Assembly: GCA_028280195.1 (NCBI GenBank)
Contig: JANQMH010000005.1
Span: 62,001-126,000 of the forward strand
Origin: Exilibacterium sp.
GTDB taxonomy: Bacteria; Pseudomonadota; Gammaproteobacteria; Pseudomonadales; Cellvibrionaceae
Direction: 5' to 3'
DNA length: 64,000 nt
Below the pieces are notes generated by a model, which was given only the letters and a program-made list of their open reading frames with translations, had not been told where the DNA came from and made no database searches. The position numbers were made by a program, and so were the translations under genes. Below, one piece after another: positions 1 through 9,320 of the stretch (positions are counted from its first letter, which is position 1; the number at the start of each line of letters is the position of its first letter).

Positions 1-480
1 ATCGTTATCGGCGGCATTGCCGGGGCCGCGCCGCCACTGCTTGGCTGGACCGCGGTTACCGGTGAGATCCACGGCCACGGGCTGCTGCTGGTATTGATCA
101 TCTTCGCCTGGACGCCCCCGCACTTCTGGGCGCTGGCAGTGCACCGCAAAGACGAATACGCCAATGCCGATATACCGATGTTGCCGGTCACCCACGGCGT
201 GCAGTACACCAAGGTGCATATCCTGCTCTATACCCTGATACTGATAGCGGTGTCGCTGCTGCCCTTCGCCACCGGCATGCTCAACTGGCTCTACCTGCTG
301 GGGGCTGTGGTGTTGGGGCTCGGCTTCCTGTACTGGGCGGTGGTGCTGCTGGTGGGCAGGCAGGCCAATGCCGGTATGGATACTTTTCGCTATTCGATCG
401 TCTATTTAATGGCCTTGTTTGTTATTATGCTCTTGGATCACTACCTGCTTCCCGTTACCCAACCCTTCAGCCTGGGGTAA
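1..480 (+). CDS. cyoE: Protoheme IX farnesyltransferase (heme O synthase), C-terminal part
   Basis: The reading frame is open from base 1, so the window starts inside the gene; about 159 C-terminal residues are present. The enzyme adds a farnesyl group to protoheme to make heme O for terminal oxidases and sits in the inner membrane. The segment starting [10 protein letters not shown], the motif [12 protein letters not shown], and the acidic stretch [13 protein letters not shown] are typical of the UbiA-type prenyltransferase CyoE/CtaB. Several hydrophobic segments follow. A SCO1-type copper chaperone begins 5 bases downstream, the usual arrangement in a cytochrome oxidase assembly cluster, so both genes are probably co-transcribed. 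The missing N-terminus is a window edge effect. Confidence 0.93.
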   Translation: MVIGGIAGAAPPLLGWTAVTGEIHGHGLLLVLIIFAWTPPHFWALAVHRKDEYANADIPMLPVTHGVQYTKVHILLYTLILIAVSLLPFATGMLNWLYLLGAVVLGLGFLYWAVVLLVGRQANAGMDTFRYSIVYLMALFVIMLLDHYLLPVTQPFSLG

Positions 481-485
481 GAGAT

Positions 486-1172
486 ATGAGCAACCCGAGT
501 GTGGCCGCAAGTGCTGCGAGCCCGGACGGTATTGACGCCGATCGCCGTCGTGGTATTCGTATTACCGTAGGCGTCATAGTGGCTTTCATCGTCACGGTGC
601 TGGCCCTGTTTACCAACAAGGTCACCTCACCGCGGGTGTTGTCGGATACCGAGCTGAAGATCAACGGCGCCTTTAAGTTTGATAAGCCGCGGATTTTCAA
701 GGATTTCCAGCTTACCGATCACAGCGGCAAACCGTTTTCGCTGGACAATCTGCAGGACAGGTGGACGCTGATGTTTTTCGGTTTCACCTACTGCCCCGAT
801 ATCTGCCCCACCACCATGGCCACCATCAATGACCTGATGGCTACGCTCGACAGTGATATTCGCGACAATACCCAGGTGGTACTGGTATCGGTGGACCCGG
901 CGCGGGACACGGTGGAAAAGCTCTCCCAGTACGTGCCCTATTTCAACCCGGATTTCATCGGTGTTACCGGTGAGTTCCTGCAGATCAAGCGCCTGGCGAC
1001 CCAGCTCAATATCGCCTTCAACAAAGTCACTCTCGGCGACAGCTATACCGTTGACCACAGTGCCAATGTGGTGTTGATCAATCCAAAGGGGCATTACCAC
1101 GGCTTTTTCAAATCGCCGGTGGATACTGCGCGTATGAAGTTAACCTATCAGTCCATGGTGACGAGTTTTTAA
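486..1172 (+). CDS. SCO1/SenC family copper chaperone for cytochrome oxidase
   Basis: 228 residues with one N-terminal membrane anchor (about residues 24-44) and a periplasmic thioredoxin-like domain. The copper-binding Cys-x3-Cys motif is in TYCPDICPTT (C103, C107), and the third ligand, His191, lies in TVDHSANV. SCO proteins deliver copper to the CuA site of cytochrome c oxidase and can also act as thiol reductases. Position directly after the heme O synthase gene fits oxidase assembly. All three expected metal ligands are present, so the protein is probably active. Confidence 0.93.
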   Translation: MSNPSVAASAASPDGIDADRRRGIRITVGVIVAFIVTVLALFTNKVTSPRVLSDTELKINGAFKFDKPRIFKDFQLTDHSGKPFSLDNLQDRWTLMFFGFTYCPDICPTTMATINDLMATLDSDIRDNTQVVLVSVDPARDTVEKLSQYVPYFNPDFIGVTGEFLQIKRLATQLNIAFNKVTLGDSYTVDHSANVVLINPKGHYHGFFKSPVDTARMKLTYQSMVTSF

Positions 1173-1252
1173 GCGCCGTCGGGCCTGCCAGCGGCGCGGA
1201 GCCATCGGCCGCTGCTCCGGTCTCGGAGCGGAATAAACACAGGAATGGAAAA

Positions 1253-1792
1253 TTGCGAAATTCAACACTTTCACGCGTATTTTTGCTGGTCTTATCCGTA
1301 TCGCTGCTCGCCGCCTGCTCACCGCAGAGCGACCAGCAGCCCCTCGACAGGGAAGCGGTACTGCAGTCGCAAATCAAGAACCTGAAAACGCCGGCTGCAA
1401 ACACGCTTTCCAGTGGCCAGCCGACCGAGGAGCAGTTGCGCATATTGGCCCAGGCAGGGGTCAAGCATATCGTCAATTTGCGCACAGCCTCGGAGCAGGA
1501 CTGGGATGAGGCGGCTTTCGTCAAGTCATTGGGTATGGAATATCACTCAATTCCCGTCGCCAGGACCGGCGGCATTACCAGCGCAAATGCGCAGTCGCTG
1601 TCGCAATTGCTCGAGCGCATAGATCAGCCGGCACTGGTGCACTGCGGCAGCGGCAATCGCGTGGGAGCGCTGATGGCCGTATCGGCTGCCCAGTCCCGCG
1701 GCCTCGATATCGACGCCGCCGTTGCAGAGGGGCAGCGCTGGGGCCTGACGGGGCTGGAATCTACCGTCAGGGAAGTACTGACGACAGACTGA
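1253..1792 (+). CDS. Dual-specificity-phosphatase-like lipoprotein
   Basis: 179 residues starting from a TTG codon preceded by a purine-rich stretch. The N-terminus is a lipoprotein signal ending LLAACSPQ, so the mature protein is probably lipid-anchored in the periplasm. Residues 45-170 resemble the tyrosine-phosphatase-like fold found beside beta-lactamase-like hydrolases (DUF442/BLH type): GVKHIVNLRTASEQ, and the P-loop VHCGSGNRVGA, a Cys-x5-Arg signature. The substrate is unknown. It could be a degenerate phosphatase or a sulfur-transfer protein. Two small hairpins (about 1791-1819) lie between it and the convergent sulfatase gene but lack a clear T-tract. Confidence 0.75.
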   Translation: MRNSTLSRVFLLVLSVSLLAACSPQSDQQPLDREAVLQSQIKNLKTPAANTLSSGQPTEEQLRILAQAGVKHIVNLRTASEQDWDEAAFVKSLGMEYHSIPVARTGGITSANAQSLSQLLERIDQPALVHCGSGNRVGALMAVSAAQSRGLDIDAAVAEGQRWGLTGLESTVREVLTTD

Positions 1793-1840
1793 GATTTTTA
1801 ATCTCCCCGGGCTTGCCCGGTAGCCCTGTTGACATTGCGG

Positions 1841-3340
1841 CTATTGAGCCAGGCGCCGGTCGAACAGTGGTGGTTGCTGCGTCATAGTCGATTTGTGCGC
1901 TTCGATCTCCCGCAGAATATCGGCAACGATATGCGGGTATTGCGCCGCGATATCGTGGTTTTCGCCGGGGTCCCTGCCGAGATGAAATAGCAGCGGGTTG
2001 TCGTGCTCGACCCGTTCCGGCAGCTGGCCGTAGGCACCCTGAGTCACCAAATGCAGCTTGTAGGGGCCCTTGCGGTAGGCGCGCAGCTCCCCCGAAAAGT
2101 AATAGGCCAGGCTTGTGCGGGCGCTGGGGGCCGCGCTCGACAAGGTTGCTGCCAGATTGATGCCGTCGGTCTCAGCTGGCGGCGATACGCCGGCAAACGC
2201 CAGTAGCGTAGTAAAAATATCCAGCGTCGAGCCGATATCGTGAATCACCGCCGGCTTGACCTGCCCCGGCCACCAGAAGATTGCGGGTACGCGCATCCCG
2301 CCTTCAAAGGTTGTGGATTTTCCGTTTCGCAACAGGCCTGCGGAGCCGCCGTGGGTTTTCATACTCAGCCAGGGTCCGTTATCACTGGTAAACACCACCA
2401 GGGTATTGTCCGCCAGGTTTAACTGCCTGATCGTGGATAGGATAGTGCCAACGCTGTGGTCGAGTTCTTCGACCACATCGCCGTAGAGGCCGGCGCGGCT
2501 TTTACCCACAAACGCTTCGCTTCTGAAAAGCGGTACATGGGGCATGGCATAGGGCACATACAGAAAGAAAGGCCGATCTGTGTTATCGCGGATAAATCCG
2601 ATCGCTTCCCGGGTAGTATTGCCGGTGAGGTGCTCCTGTGCTGCCGGGCGCTCCAGGACCGTGTCGGTAAAGCCCTCCGCTTCGCGGATGCTGCGTATCA
2701 GCGGCACATCCCAGTAGTCGTTGCGGGGGGAAAAATACTGTGCCTGCCGCTGCGCCAGAGCCGCCGCCAGTTCGGCGGATTTACCCTGAGTTATCTTCTC
2801 CAGCAGCTCGGTAAAATCGGGCGCCTGGGTCCAGTCCATATCGTTCGAGTAAGGCAGGCCATACCAGTAGTCAAAACCGTGCCGTGTGGGGTAGGCATCC
2901 GGCGCATCGCCGAGGTGCCATTTGCCGATTATGCCGGTGGCGTAGCCCGCACTTTGCAGCGCTTCGGCCAGCGTGATCTGCCCGGCCGGAATGCCAAACG
3001 GATCATTGGGGAACATCACCGGAATACGCTTGCCGTAAAGCCCGCTGCGCAGTGGATACTGGCCGGTAAGCAGCGCGCCGCGACTCGGCGAGCACACCGC
3101 GGAAACGGTATAAAAATCGGTCCAGCGCTGCCCCTCGGCGGCCAGTGAATCGAGGTTGGGTGTGCGGATTGAAGGATGGCCGTAACTGCCCAGGTCGCCG
3201 TAGCCGAGGTCATCGGCAAAGAAAACGATGATATTGGGTTTTTGCGGGGCTGTCGTCGCTTTTCCGGAGTCCTTTGCCGGCAATGTCTGCTTTGCACAGG
3301 CACCTAGCATGGCAACAAAAAATACAATAACAAAACGCAT
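1841..3340 (-). CDS. Arylsulfatase-type sulfatase, lipoprotein
   Basis: About 499 residues from the ATG at 3340, which follows a G-rich ribosome site; the open frame extends 5 codons further to a TTG. The N-terminus is a lipoprotein signal ending MLGACAK. The alkaline-phosphatase-superfamily core is clear: NIIVFFADDLGYGDLGSYG supplies metal-binding aspartates, and AVCSPSRGALLTGQ holds the C-x-P-S-R signature whose cysteine is converted to formylglycine. Further motifs are GKWHLG and FTSDNGPW. It should hydrolyse sulfate esters in the periplasm, perhaps on algal polysaccharides or glycans. No formylglycine-generating enzyme gene is in this window. Confidence 0.9.
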   Translation of the reverse strand: MRFVIVFFVAMLGACAKQTLPAKDSGKATTAPQKPNIIVFFADDLGYGDLGSYGHPSIRTPNLDSLAAEGQRWTDFYTVSAVCSPSRGALLTGQYPLRSGLYGKRIPVMFPNDPFGIPAGQITLAEALQSAGYATGIIGKWHLGDAPDAYPTRHGFDYWYGLPYSNDMDWTQAPDFTELLEKITQGKSAELAAALAQRQAQYFSPRNDYWDVPLIRSIREAEGFTDTVLERPAAQEHLTGNTTREAIGFIRDNTDRPFFLYVPYAMPHVPLFRSEAFVGKSRAGLYGDVVEELDHSVGTILSTIRQLNLADNTLVVFTSDNGPWLSMKTHGGSAGLLRNGKSTTFEGGMRVPAIFWWPGQVKPAVIHDIGSTLDIFTTLLAFAGVSPPAETDGINLAATLSSAAPSARTSLAYYFSGELRAYRKGPYKLHLVTQGAYGQLPERVEHDNPLLFHLGRDPGENHDIAAQYPHIVADILREIEAHKSTMTQQPPLFDRRLAQ

Positions 3341-3824
3341 CGCATACCCCCCCAAAACTCATAGCAATATGGTCGTAACAACCGTCAATATAACATGCTT
3401 GATTAATAAGTAGTTTCATTATGCCAAATTGTCTGATGGAATTCTGGTAGTCCCTGTCGTTTGCACACTTGAGCAGGTCCCTGCAGAATTGACGATATTA
3501 GGTATAGCGGGGGCATTTTTGCAATAAGCCTGACTGCCCATGCTTCGGCGCGGGACAGACCAGTCGCTCAGGCCTTCAATGGTACAGAGGCCGGTTTTGT
3601 AGCATGCCAAGGGGCGAATATTGTAAACGGGTCGTAAAAGTTGTGCGGCAGATAGGCTATGCTATCTCCTCAGGCTTAGCAGGGCAGAGAGAGGTCGGCA
3701 CCTGTGGCCTTCGGCATGGTGGCGCCTGTAGAGATCCGTAAGACAATCAGTTTGAAGCCATTGAGTTGAGTTGTTGATCTAGGCAAAGTTAATCCTCATA
3801 AGCCTGTCTGGGCAGGAGTTAGTT
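3341..3824. other. Intergenic stretch between sulfatase and signal peptidase genes
   Basis: About 480 bases between two divergent genes. A 63-codon open frame on the minus strand (3419-3610) has no recognisable features and no ribosome site. The stretch must hold promoters for both neighbours. A TATGCT-like -10 near 3657-3662 is possible, but no convincing -35 accompanies it. I see no RNA gene or repeat. Confidence 0.4.
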
Positions 3825-4487
3825 GTGAACAAAGAGATAAGGAACCGGTGTTACCGGGCATGGAAAGCGCACAAAGGCTTGGTATTGTTTATAGCCTTAA
3901 TGCTTGTTTTTCGCAGCGCGATTGCCGACTGGAATGAAGTGCCCACCGGTTCGATGAAACCTACGATCCTGGAAGGCGACTGTATCCTGGTGAATAAAAT
4001 GGCCTATGATATTCGCATTCCGTTTACTCATGTTTCACTGTTTAAGTTATCCGATCCGCTTAGGGGGGATATTGTCATATTCGATTCTAAAGTGTCGGAC
4101 AAACGGCTTGTTAAGAGAGTGATCGGGATACCCGGTGATATTGTGGCAATGCGGGACAACGTACTGCGGATCAATGGTACGGAGCTGCAGTATCAGGATG
4201 TCGCTGCAGGTAACCAGGCTGTAGAGAGATGGGAAAACCTGTTTGATGTAAGTTATTTTATAAGAGTTCAGCGCGGCGATAACCCTCTGTCCAGTTTTGC
4301 ATCGGTGAAAGTACCGCCGAACCACTACCTGGTACTGGGCGATAACAGAAATAACAGCGCGGACTCCAGAGCGATCGGTTTTGTGCCGCGGGCGGAGATA
4401 GTTGGCAGGTCTCGCACTGTGGTGCTGTCATTCAACTACGAAAACTTCTATATCCCGCGCGCGGATAGATTTTTTCATCGGCTTTGA
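3825..4487 (+). CDS. lepB: Signal peptidase I
   Basis: 220 residues from a GTG start with AGGAG just upstream. A single N-terminal membrane segment (about residues 18-30) precedes the catalytic domain. The catalytic serine is S43 in PTGSMKPTI, and the general-base lysine is in LVKRVIGIPGD (K97). The conserved box LGDNRNNSADSR is also present. The enzyme removes signal peptides at the periplasmic face of the inner membrane. It lacks the two membrane segments and larger insert of E. coli LepB and is short, so it may be an accessory paralogue; the usual lepA-lepB neighbourhood is absent. Confidence 0.9.
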   Translation: MNKEIRNRCYRAWKAHKGLVLFIALMLVFRSAIADWNEVPTGSMKPTILEGDCILVNKMAYDIRIPFTHVSLFKLSDPLRGDIVIFDSKVSDKRLVKRVIGIPGDIVAMRDNVLRINGTELQYQDVAAGNQAVERWENLFDVSYFIRVQRGDNPLSSFASVKVPPNHYLVLGDNRNNSADSRAIGFVPRAEIVGRSRTVVLSFNYENFYIPRADRFFHRL

Positions 4488-4526
4488 CCGTATTGTTCAG
4501 CAGAGTCGAGGCATAGGGCCCGAGCT

Positions 4527-4922
4527 GTGAAGTATTATTTTCTTTTCCTTGGGCTGGCGCTGCTGACAACGGCGCTTGCCTTATTATTTTCCCGGTTGTG
4601 GTTTATTCGCACCGCCCGGCGCGTAAAAGGGCATGTGATAGGTGAGGTCATCCGCGACTTCGATACCGGCAGTGAGGGTGGGAAGTCGAAGCATCTAAAA
4701 ATTCACTATGTGGACAATCGAGGCAATAAGGCTGTTTATATTGCTGACAATTCACTGTTGACGTCGATTTTTAGTGCCGGTGAAGTGGTCGAGCTGTTCT
4801 GTAATAAAACCGGTAAGAGCCGGATTCTGATTAATCATGTGGTAGCCATATACAGCCCGTCTTTCGTTATTGCCTTGCTCGGGTTGGTGGCATTATATTT
4901 GTATTGGGATATCGGACCATAG
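4527..4922 (+). CDS. DUF3592-like membrane protein
   Basis: 131 residues with hydrophobic segments at both ends (about 5-25 and 108-126) flanking a soluble beta-rich loop. The layout and phrases such as ARRVKGHVIGEVI, HLKIHYVDNRGN and GEVVELFCNKTG resemble DUF3592 proteins, which have two membrane helices and an extracytoplasmic domain. The function of that family is unknown. It follows the signal peptidase gene by 39 bases and may share its transcript. Confidence 0.7.
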   Translation: MKYYFLFLGLALLTTALALLFSRLWFIRTARRVKGHVIGEVIRDFDTGSEGGKSKHLKIHYVDNRGNKAVYIADNSLLTSIFSAGEVVELFCNKTGKSRILINHVVAIYSPSFVIALLGLVALYLYWDIGP

Positions 4923-4996
4923 CATCAGTTTTTGTGATATGCCTCTACCGATATGCGATGATGGCGAGAACACGGTTTAACTATACTGGTGAGGAT

Positions 4997-5470
4997 ATGG
5001 CAACAGAAAACGATAGCAGGGGAGCGGCGGTGAGGTTCCCGCCGCCCGTGGTTTTTTTACTGGTGATCTTTGCCGCCTGTGGTACGCACTATGTGCTGCC
5101 AATTCCTGTCGCGGATCTGGCATTGTTGCCTTATATCGGTGCCGCAGTCGTGATTTTGGGCCTCGGGATGGTTTTTTTGGCCAGTCGATATTTCGCTCGA
5201 GCGGCAACCAGTATTGAGCCGTGGAAGCCCACCACGACAATTATATCTCACGGGATGTACCGCTATTCCCGCAACCCGATTTATGTTGCCTTCTGCCTGA
5301 TACAGATCGGCATCGGCCTGATGCTGAACAGTGTCTGGGTCGCTGCCAGCTTTGTCGTCTCGGCTGCCCTGGTCTACTACCTGGCGATCAGAAAAGAGGA
5401 GGCCTATCTGCAGGCGAAGTTTGGCGCCGATTATATCGACTATAGAAACCGGGTAAGGCGCTGGCTGTAA
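4997..5470 (+). CDS. Isoprenylcysteine carboxyl methyltransferase-family membrane protein
   Basis: About 157 residues from the ATG at 4997, preceded by GGTGAGG; the frame is open upstream to 4904, where it would overlap the previous gene. Four hydrophobic segments are visible. The motif ISHGMYRYSRNPIYVAFCLIQ and the C-terminal EEAYLQAKFGADYIDYRNRVRRWL are hallmarks of the ICMT/phospholipid methyltransferase-like family (PEMT, NnrU-like). The substrate in bacteria is usually unknown. It is an integral inner membrane protein. Confidence 0.85.
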   Translation: MATENDSRGAAVRFPPPVVFLLVIFAACGTHYVLPIPVADLALLPYIGAAVVILGLGMVFLASRYFARAATSIEPWKPTTTIISHGMYRYSRNPIYVAFCLIQIGIGLMLNSVWVAASFVVSAALVYYLAIRKEEAYLQAKFGADYIDYRNRVRRWL

Positions 5471-5543
5471 CCGCTCGGCGCGGTGGGTAGTGCGGCCCGT
5501 ATTCGCTGTTGCGCCCTGCGGCGCCGATAGGAAGGAGTTTCAG

Positions 5544-6041
5544 ATGATTCGCCCGGTTGGCAGCCTTGATGCTGAAGCTATTGCCAGTATTTATAATTAT
5601 TATATCCTCAATACCATCGTTACCTTTGAAGAGCAGGCTATTACCGCGGGTGATATTCGTAGCCGTATTGACGAGGTCGGCGCTGCGGGGCTGCCCTGGC
5701 TGGTGGCCGAGGACGACGGCAGGCTGGTCGGCTATGCCTATGCCAGCCAATGGAAAGGCCGGCGCTGCTACCGCTATTCGGTCGAAGTAACGGTTTATCT
5801 TTGTCACGCCATGGTCTCCCGCGGCTGGGGAACCAGGCTTTACCGTGCGCTTTTTGCGGAATTGAAGAAGGGCTCTGTCCACGTGGTCATTGGCGGGGTC
5901 TCGCTGCCGAACCCCGCCAGTGTCGGTCTGCACGAAAAGCTCGGTATGGAAAAAGTGGCGCATTTCAGGGAAGTGGGTTTCAAATTCGACCAATGGGTGG
6001 ATGTGGGCTATTGGCAGAAGCAGCTCAATGACATAAAGTAA
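5544..6041 (+). CDS. GNAT N-acetyltransferase, phosphinothricin-acetyltransferase-like
   Basis: 165 residues from the ATG at 5544, chosen because AAGGAG lies 7 bases upstream; the open frame extends 18 codons further. The sequence follows the Pat/Bar/MnaT pattern: IYNYYILNTIVTFEE near the N-terminus, LPWLVAEDDGRLVGYAYASQWKGR in the middle, and the acetyl-CoA region SRGWGTRLYRALF. The C-terminal FREVGFKFDQWVDVGYWQ is also typical. Such enzymes acetylate amino groups of amino-acid-like substrates such as methionine derivatives. It is probably soluble and cytoplasmic. Confidence 0.88.
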   Translation: MIRPVGSLDAEAIASIYNYYILNTIVTFEEQAITAGDIRSRIDEVGAAGLPWLVAEDDGRLVGYAYASQWKGRRCYRYSVEVTVYLCHAMVSRGWGTRLYRALFAELKKGSVHVVIGGVSLPNPASVGLHEKLGMEKVAHFREVGFKFDQWVDVGYWQKQLNDIK

Positions 6042-6066
6042 CTTTAGCGGCGGAGCAGGTAACACC

Positions 6067-6402
6067 ATGGCGATTTCGATATCACAGCTGAAGCGTATGG
6101 ACACCATAGAAAAGGTCGTCATTCATTCTGTCGATCTGAGTCTGTACCTGGTTTCAATTCTGGTTGATCAAAAGGAACACTATATTACCGATGCAAAAGG
6201 CAGGTTGCTCAGATCCCACAATATTCTGGAGCTGCAGGCGCTGTTCGAACGTTTACCGGTTGAGAGTATGGTTCTGCGCCAGCAAAGTGCTTACGATGAG
6301 ATGGTCGGGCAGCCGGTTAAAACCGCAGCGAACACCATGGAAGTGCCGCTTGGCAATAACCGCCTGGGTGGTGCCGGCCCCAACGATGGTCAACTTCACT
6401 GA
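6067..6402 (+). CDS. Small cytoplasmic protein, DUF6482-like
   Basis: 111 residues starting at an ATG 25 bases after the acetyltransferase gene. The text IEKVVIHSVDLSLYLVSILVDQKEHYITDAKGRLLRSHNILELQALFE (quoted in part as VVIHSVDLSLY and GRLLRSHNILE) resembles small Pseudomonas proteins grouped as DUF6482. No signal peptide or membrane segment is visible. Function is unknown. The C-terminal 25 residues are polar and probably disordered. Confidence 0.65.
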   Translation: MAISISQLKRMDTIEKVVIHSVDLSLYLVSILVDQKEHYITDAKGRLLRSHNILELQALFERLPVESMVLRQQSAYDEMVGQPVKTAANTMEVPLGNNRLGGAGPNDGQLH

Positions 6403-6477
6403 AAGTCAGCGGGTAACTGGCGCGCGCGTGGCGCATTTGCAGATAGCAGCCGGAATACCGGCAGCGGGAGAGCGGCA

Positions 6478-7236
6478 ATGACATGTATAAAAATGACATA
6501 TATAAAAATACTGCTGCTGGGTTTGTTATTGAGCCTCGGCGGTTGTGCTTCCTACACCACCCCCGGGGGCAGTGTACGGCTGACTGAGCTGGCCGATGCG
6601 GATATCAATGAGCTGATGGCAAGGCAGCCGCAGGCATCCTTTCCCGCGAATTTGTCCATAGCGCGGGTGCAGGCCTCTGGATACCAGTCCTACAGGCTGG
6701 AAAGTTTTGGCAGCGGGCGCTACAGCGTCGTGACCACCCGCGAGGTGGAGTCTGAACAGGACTTTGCACGGCTGTCACAAATGCCCCAGGTCGAAGGTCT
6801 GGCGCCGTTAAACCGCATTCTTCTGCCGGACAACCTGGATTCCATCAAGGCTCTGAGAGAAGCGTCCGCGCGACTCAGGGCCGATATATTGTTGATTTAT
6901 ACCTTTGACACCTCGTTCCATGCCGGGGAGCAGAAGTTTGCCCCACTCAATGTCATCTCGCTCGGTTTTCTGAAAAACAAGGAGGTTGCGGTAACCACTA
7001 CCGCGTCCGCCGCCTTCTTTGATGTGCGCACGGAGTATCTTTTCGGTCTGTCCGAAGCCACCGCCAGGGAGAGTAAGAGGGCGAGCGTGTGGAGTACCTC
7101 GGATGCGGTAGACGACTTGAGGGTGGCAACGGAAAAGCAGGCTTTTCAAAAGATAATTCCGCAAATCGAGAAAACCTGGAGTGATATTGTCGGCAGCTAT
7201 GCCGGCAGGCGCTCGGCGCAATACGGCGCGCAGTAG
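6478..7236 (+). CDS. Uncharacterised lipoprotein
   Basis: 252 residues. The N-terminus has a lipoprotein signal, LLLGLLLSLGGCAS, with C at about position 23, so the mature protein is probably attached to a membrane facing the periplasm. No enzyme motif is apparent. The body contains a stretch LRADILLIYTFDTSF and a serine/threonine-rich region; the C-terminus is basic. A GGGAGAG sequence precedes the ATG. The family is not recognised. The ORF is followed closely by another small membrane protein gene, suggesting co-transcription. Confidence 0.72.
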   Translation: MTCIKMTYIKILLLGLLLSLGGCASYTTPGGSVRLTELADADINELMARQPQASFPANLSIARVQASGYQSYRLESFGSGRYSVVTTREVESEQDFARLSQMPQVEGLAPLNRILLPDNLDSIKALREASARLRADILLIYTFDTSFHAGEQKFAPLNVISLGFLKNKEVAVTTTASAAFFDVRTEYLFGLSEATARESKRASVWSTSDAVDDLRVATEKQAFQKIIPQIEKTWSDIVGSYAGRRSAQYGAQ

Positions 7237-7264
7237 TCCCGCTAGCGGTGCGGCAACTGTAGCC

Positions 7265-7699
7265 ATGGAAAATATTTACAAGCCGCCGGACGCCAATCTG
7301 GAGAAGGACAGGTATGCACTGCTGGTAAAGACGCTGTTTAAACAGCAGAGCATGCTCGCCGGTCTGCTGTCGGCGTTTTCCGGCAGCCTGTCGACACTGC
7401 TGGCACTGTCCTTTGCCGGCGGTTTCGTGCCGCTCTACGTATTTGTTGTTCCCGGCTTTGTCGCCGGTATCCTGGTGCGACTGTTGGGGCGCCCGGTTAC
7501 CGTGCTCTACAGGGCTTTGCCAAGCCTGTTGGCCGGGCTTATTGTCTTTATCTGGCTGAGTTTGGGCAGTTTGCAGATACTGGATGGCCTCATCAGCCTG
7601 CTGAATGTGCTGTTCTGTGCGGCTGTGTCAAGGCGTGGTCTCGACTATGAAGAACGGCAGGCGCTATACCGTTATCGCCAGGGGCTGATCAAGCTATAG
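7265..7699 (+). CDS. Small integral membrane protein, unknown function
   Basis: 144 residues from the ATG at 7265; the open frame extends upstream into the previous gene, which makes the longer version unlikely. The N-terminus MENIYKPPDANLE is the proline-rich lead typical of small bacterial membrane proteins of the YxxP type. Three or four hydrophobic segments occupy residues 30-125. The C-terminus is charged and cytoplasmic. No known family is recognised. Confidence 0.65.
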   Translation: MENIYKPPDANLEKDRYALLVKTLFKQQSMLAGLLSAFSGSLSTLLALSFAGGFVPLYVFVVPGFVAGILVRLLGRPVTVLYRALPSLLAGLIVFIWLSLGSLQILDGLISLLNVLFCAAVSRRGLDYEERQALYRYRQGLIKL

Positions 7700-7708
7700 C
7701 CACGCGGG

Positions 7709-9292
7709 TCAGTTGAGCATCAGCAGCAAACTGAGGATGGCGACAAAGTACACCAGCAGAAGCCCGTAGACAGGCCACCAGCCCCGTTCGCGATCGGCAA
7801 TTTGGCCGGCAGTCAATGTCAGTTTATCCAGGTCCGGCGGATACTGGTCCGGCGCCGCGGGCTTTAGCATACTGACCGTGAGGGCGACGCCCGCTGCCGC
7901 GGCAAATCCGAACAGGTTCCACCACATCCAGTGGATGTTTTCGAAGCCGGTCCAGAGCACGATATTGGTCGATACCCCGGCGACGATGCCGCAAATCGCC
8001 GCGGCGGCATAGACTCTGCGGGCAGTTATTGCCAGCAGAAATGTGGCGAGAACCGGCCCGTAGAAGGCCGAGCCAATCTTATTGATACCTTCGATTACCG
8101 TGTCTGAGATATCGCCCACCACAAACGCAAAACCGGTAATTAAACAGCCCCAGGCCACGGTGATGACTTTGCTCAGGTAAAACAATGTCGAGCGGTCTCT
8201 GAGTCTCGGCTCGACAAAGTCGCGCACAGTGACCGCTGACAGTGAGTTCAGCGCCGAATCCAGGCTCGACATGGTTGCCGACAGCAATGCGGCGAAAAGC
8301 AGCCCGCGCAGGCCGGCGGGCAGTTCGGTGACGATGAAGTAGGGTACCAGGTAGTCGGGTCTGTGCGCCGGTACGCTGCTCTGCAATTGCGGTGAATGTT
8401 GATAGGCGGCATACATCGCCACGCCGAGCAGCACATACAACAGCGTCAGCGGGAAGCGGCTCAGGCCATTCAACAGCAGGGCCTGTTTGGCCTCGGTGGC
8501 GGAGGCCGCCGACAGCCCGCGCTGGGCCTGGCTTTGATCGGTGCCGTAGTAGGAGATATAGAGAAAAAAGCCGCCGATGAGAAATGCCCAGAAGGGAACC
8601 TGTGCCGCGTCGCCGAGCCCTGTTGTCATTTCGATTGGGCGGGTTCTTTCGGCCGGCATGGCGTTGAATATTTCGCCGAAGCCGCCGGCCAGCTCCGCTG
8701 CGTACAGCACGCAGGCCAGCAGCCCGAGAACCAGCACCAGCATTTGAATGACATCCGAGTAAACCACGGCGCGGATGCCGCCGGCGGCATCGTAGATAAT
8801 GGTGGCAACGCCGAGCAGCAGGATGGTCGCATACAGCGGCAAACCGGAGCACACCGAAAGAACGATCGCCGCCGCATACAGCGCAATACCGGTACCGAGC
8901 CCGCGACTGATCAGAAACACCAGGCTGACTGTCAGCCTGACGCCGGCGCTGAAGCGCCTCTCCAGGTATTCGTAGATACTGACCAGCTGCAGCTGTCTGA
9001 AAAACGGAATTAAAAACACCATGATGACAATGGTGGCCAGCGGCACCGCCAGCTCATACTGCAACCAGCTGAGTCCGCCATTCTGTTTCAGCGCGACGAA
9101 GGCGGGTATGGAAATGAAGCTGATGGCCGAGGTCTGGGTCGCCATGGTGGAAATGCCCACCATCCACCATTTGAATTTGCGCTCGCCCACATAGTACGCT
9201 TCGATATCGCGCTGATTGCGGCCCAGATAAAAACCGAGCGCAATCATGGCCAGCATATACATGCCGATAATCAGCCAGTCGATACTCGACAT
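7709..9292 (-). CDS. Sodium:solute symporter (SSS family)
   Basis: 527 residues with about 13-14 hydrophobic segments, the length and topology of the SLC5/SSS family. The N-terminus LGFYLGRNQRDIEAYYVGERKFKWW and following STMATQTSAISFISIPAF match the sodium-binding first helices of the family. The region LFAALLSATMSSLDSALNSLS is the family signature. Substrate cannot be assigned; relatives carry sugars, amino acids, organic acids or sialic acid. It is an inner membrane importer driven by sodium. It is convergent with the preceding small membrane protein gene. Confidence 0.9.
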   Translation of the reverse strand: MSSIDWLIIGMYMLAMIALGFYLGRNQRDIEAYYVGERKFKWWMVGISTMATQTSAISFISIPAFVALKQNGGLSWLQYELAVPLATIVIMVFLIPFFRQLQLVSIYEYLERRFSAGVRLTVSLVFLISRGLGTGIALYAAAIVLSVCSGLPLYATILLLGVATIIYDAAGGIRAVVYSDVIQMLVLVLGLLACVLYAAELAGGFGEIFNAMPAERTRPIEMTTGLGDAAQVPFWAFLIGGFFLYISYYGTDQSQAQRGLSAASATEAKQALLLNGLSRFPLTLLYVLLGVAMYAAYQHSPQLQSSVPAHRPDYLVPYFIVTELPAGLRGLLFAALLSATMSSLDSALNSLSAVTVRDFVEPRLRDRSTLFYLSKVITVAWGCLITGFAFVVGDISDTVIEGINKIGSAFYGPVLATFLLAITARRVYAAAAICGIVAGVSTNIVLWTGFENIHWMWWNLFGFAAAAGVALTVSMLKPAAPDQYPPDLDKLTLTAGQIADRERGWWPVYGLLLVYFVAILSLLLMLN

Positions 9293-9320
9293 CGCTCTCC
9301 CCGCAAGCAGTTTTTTCTGG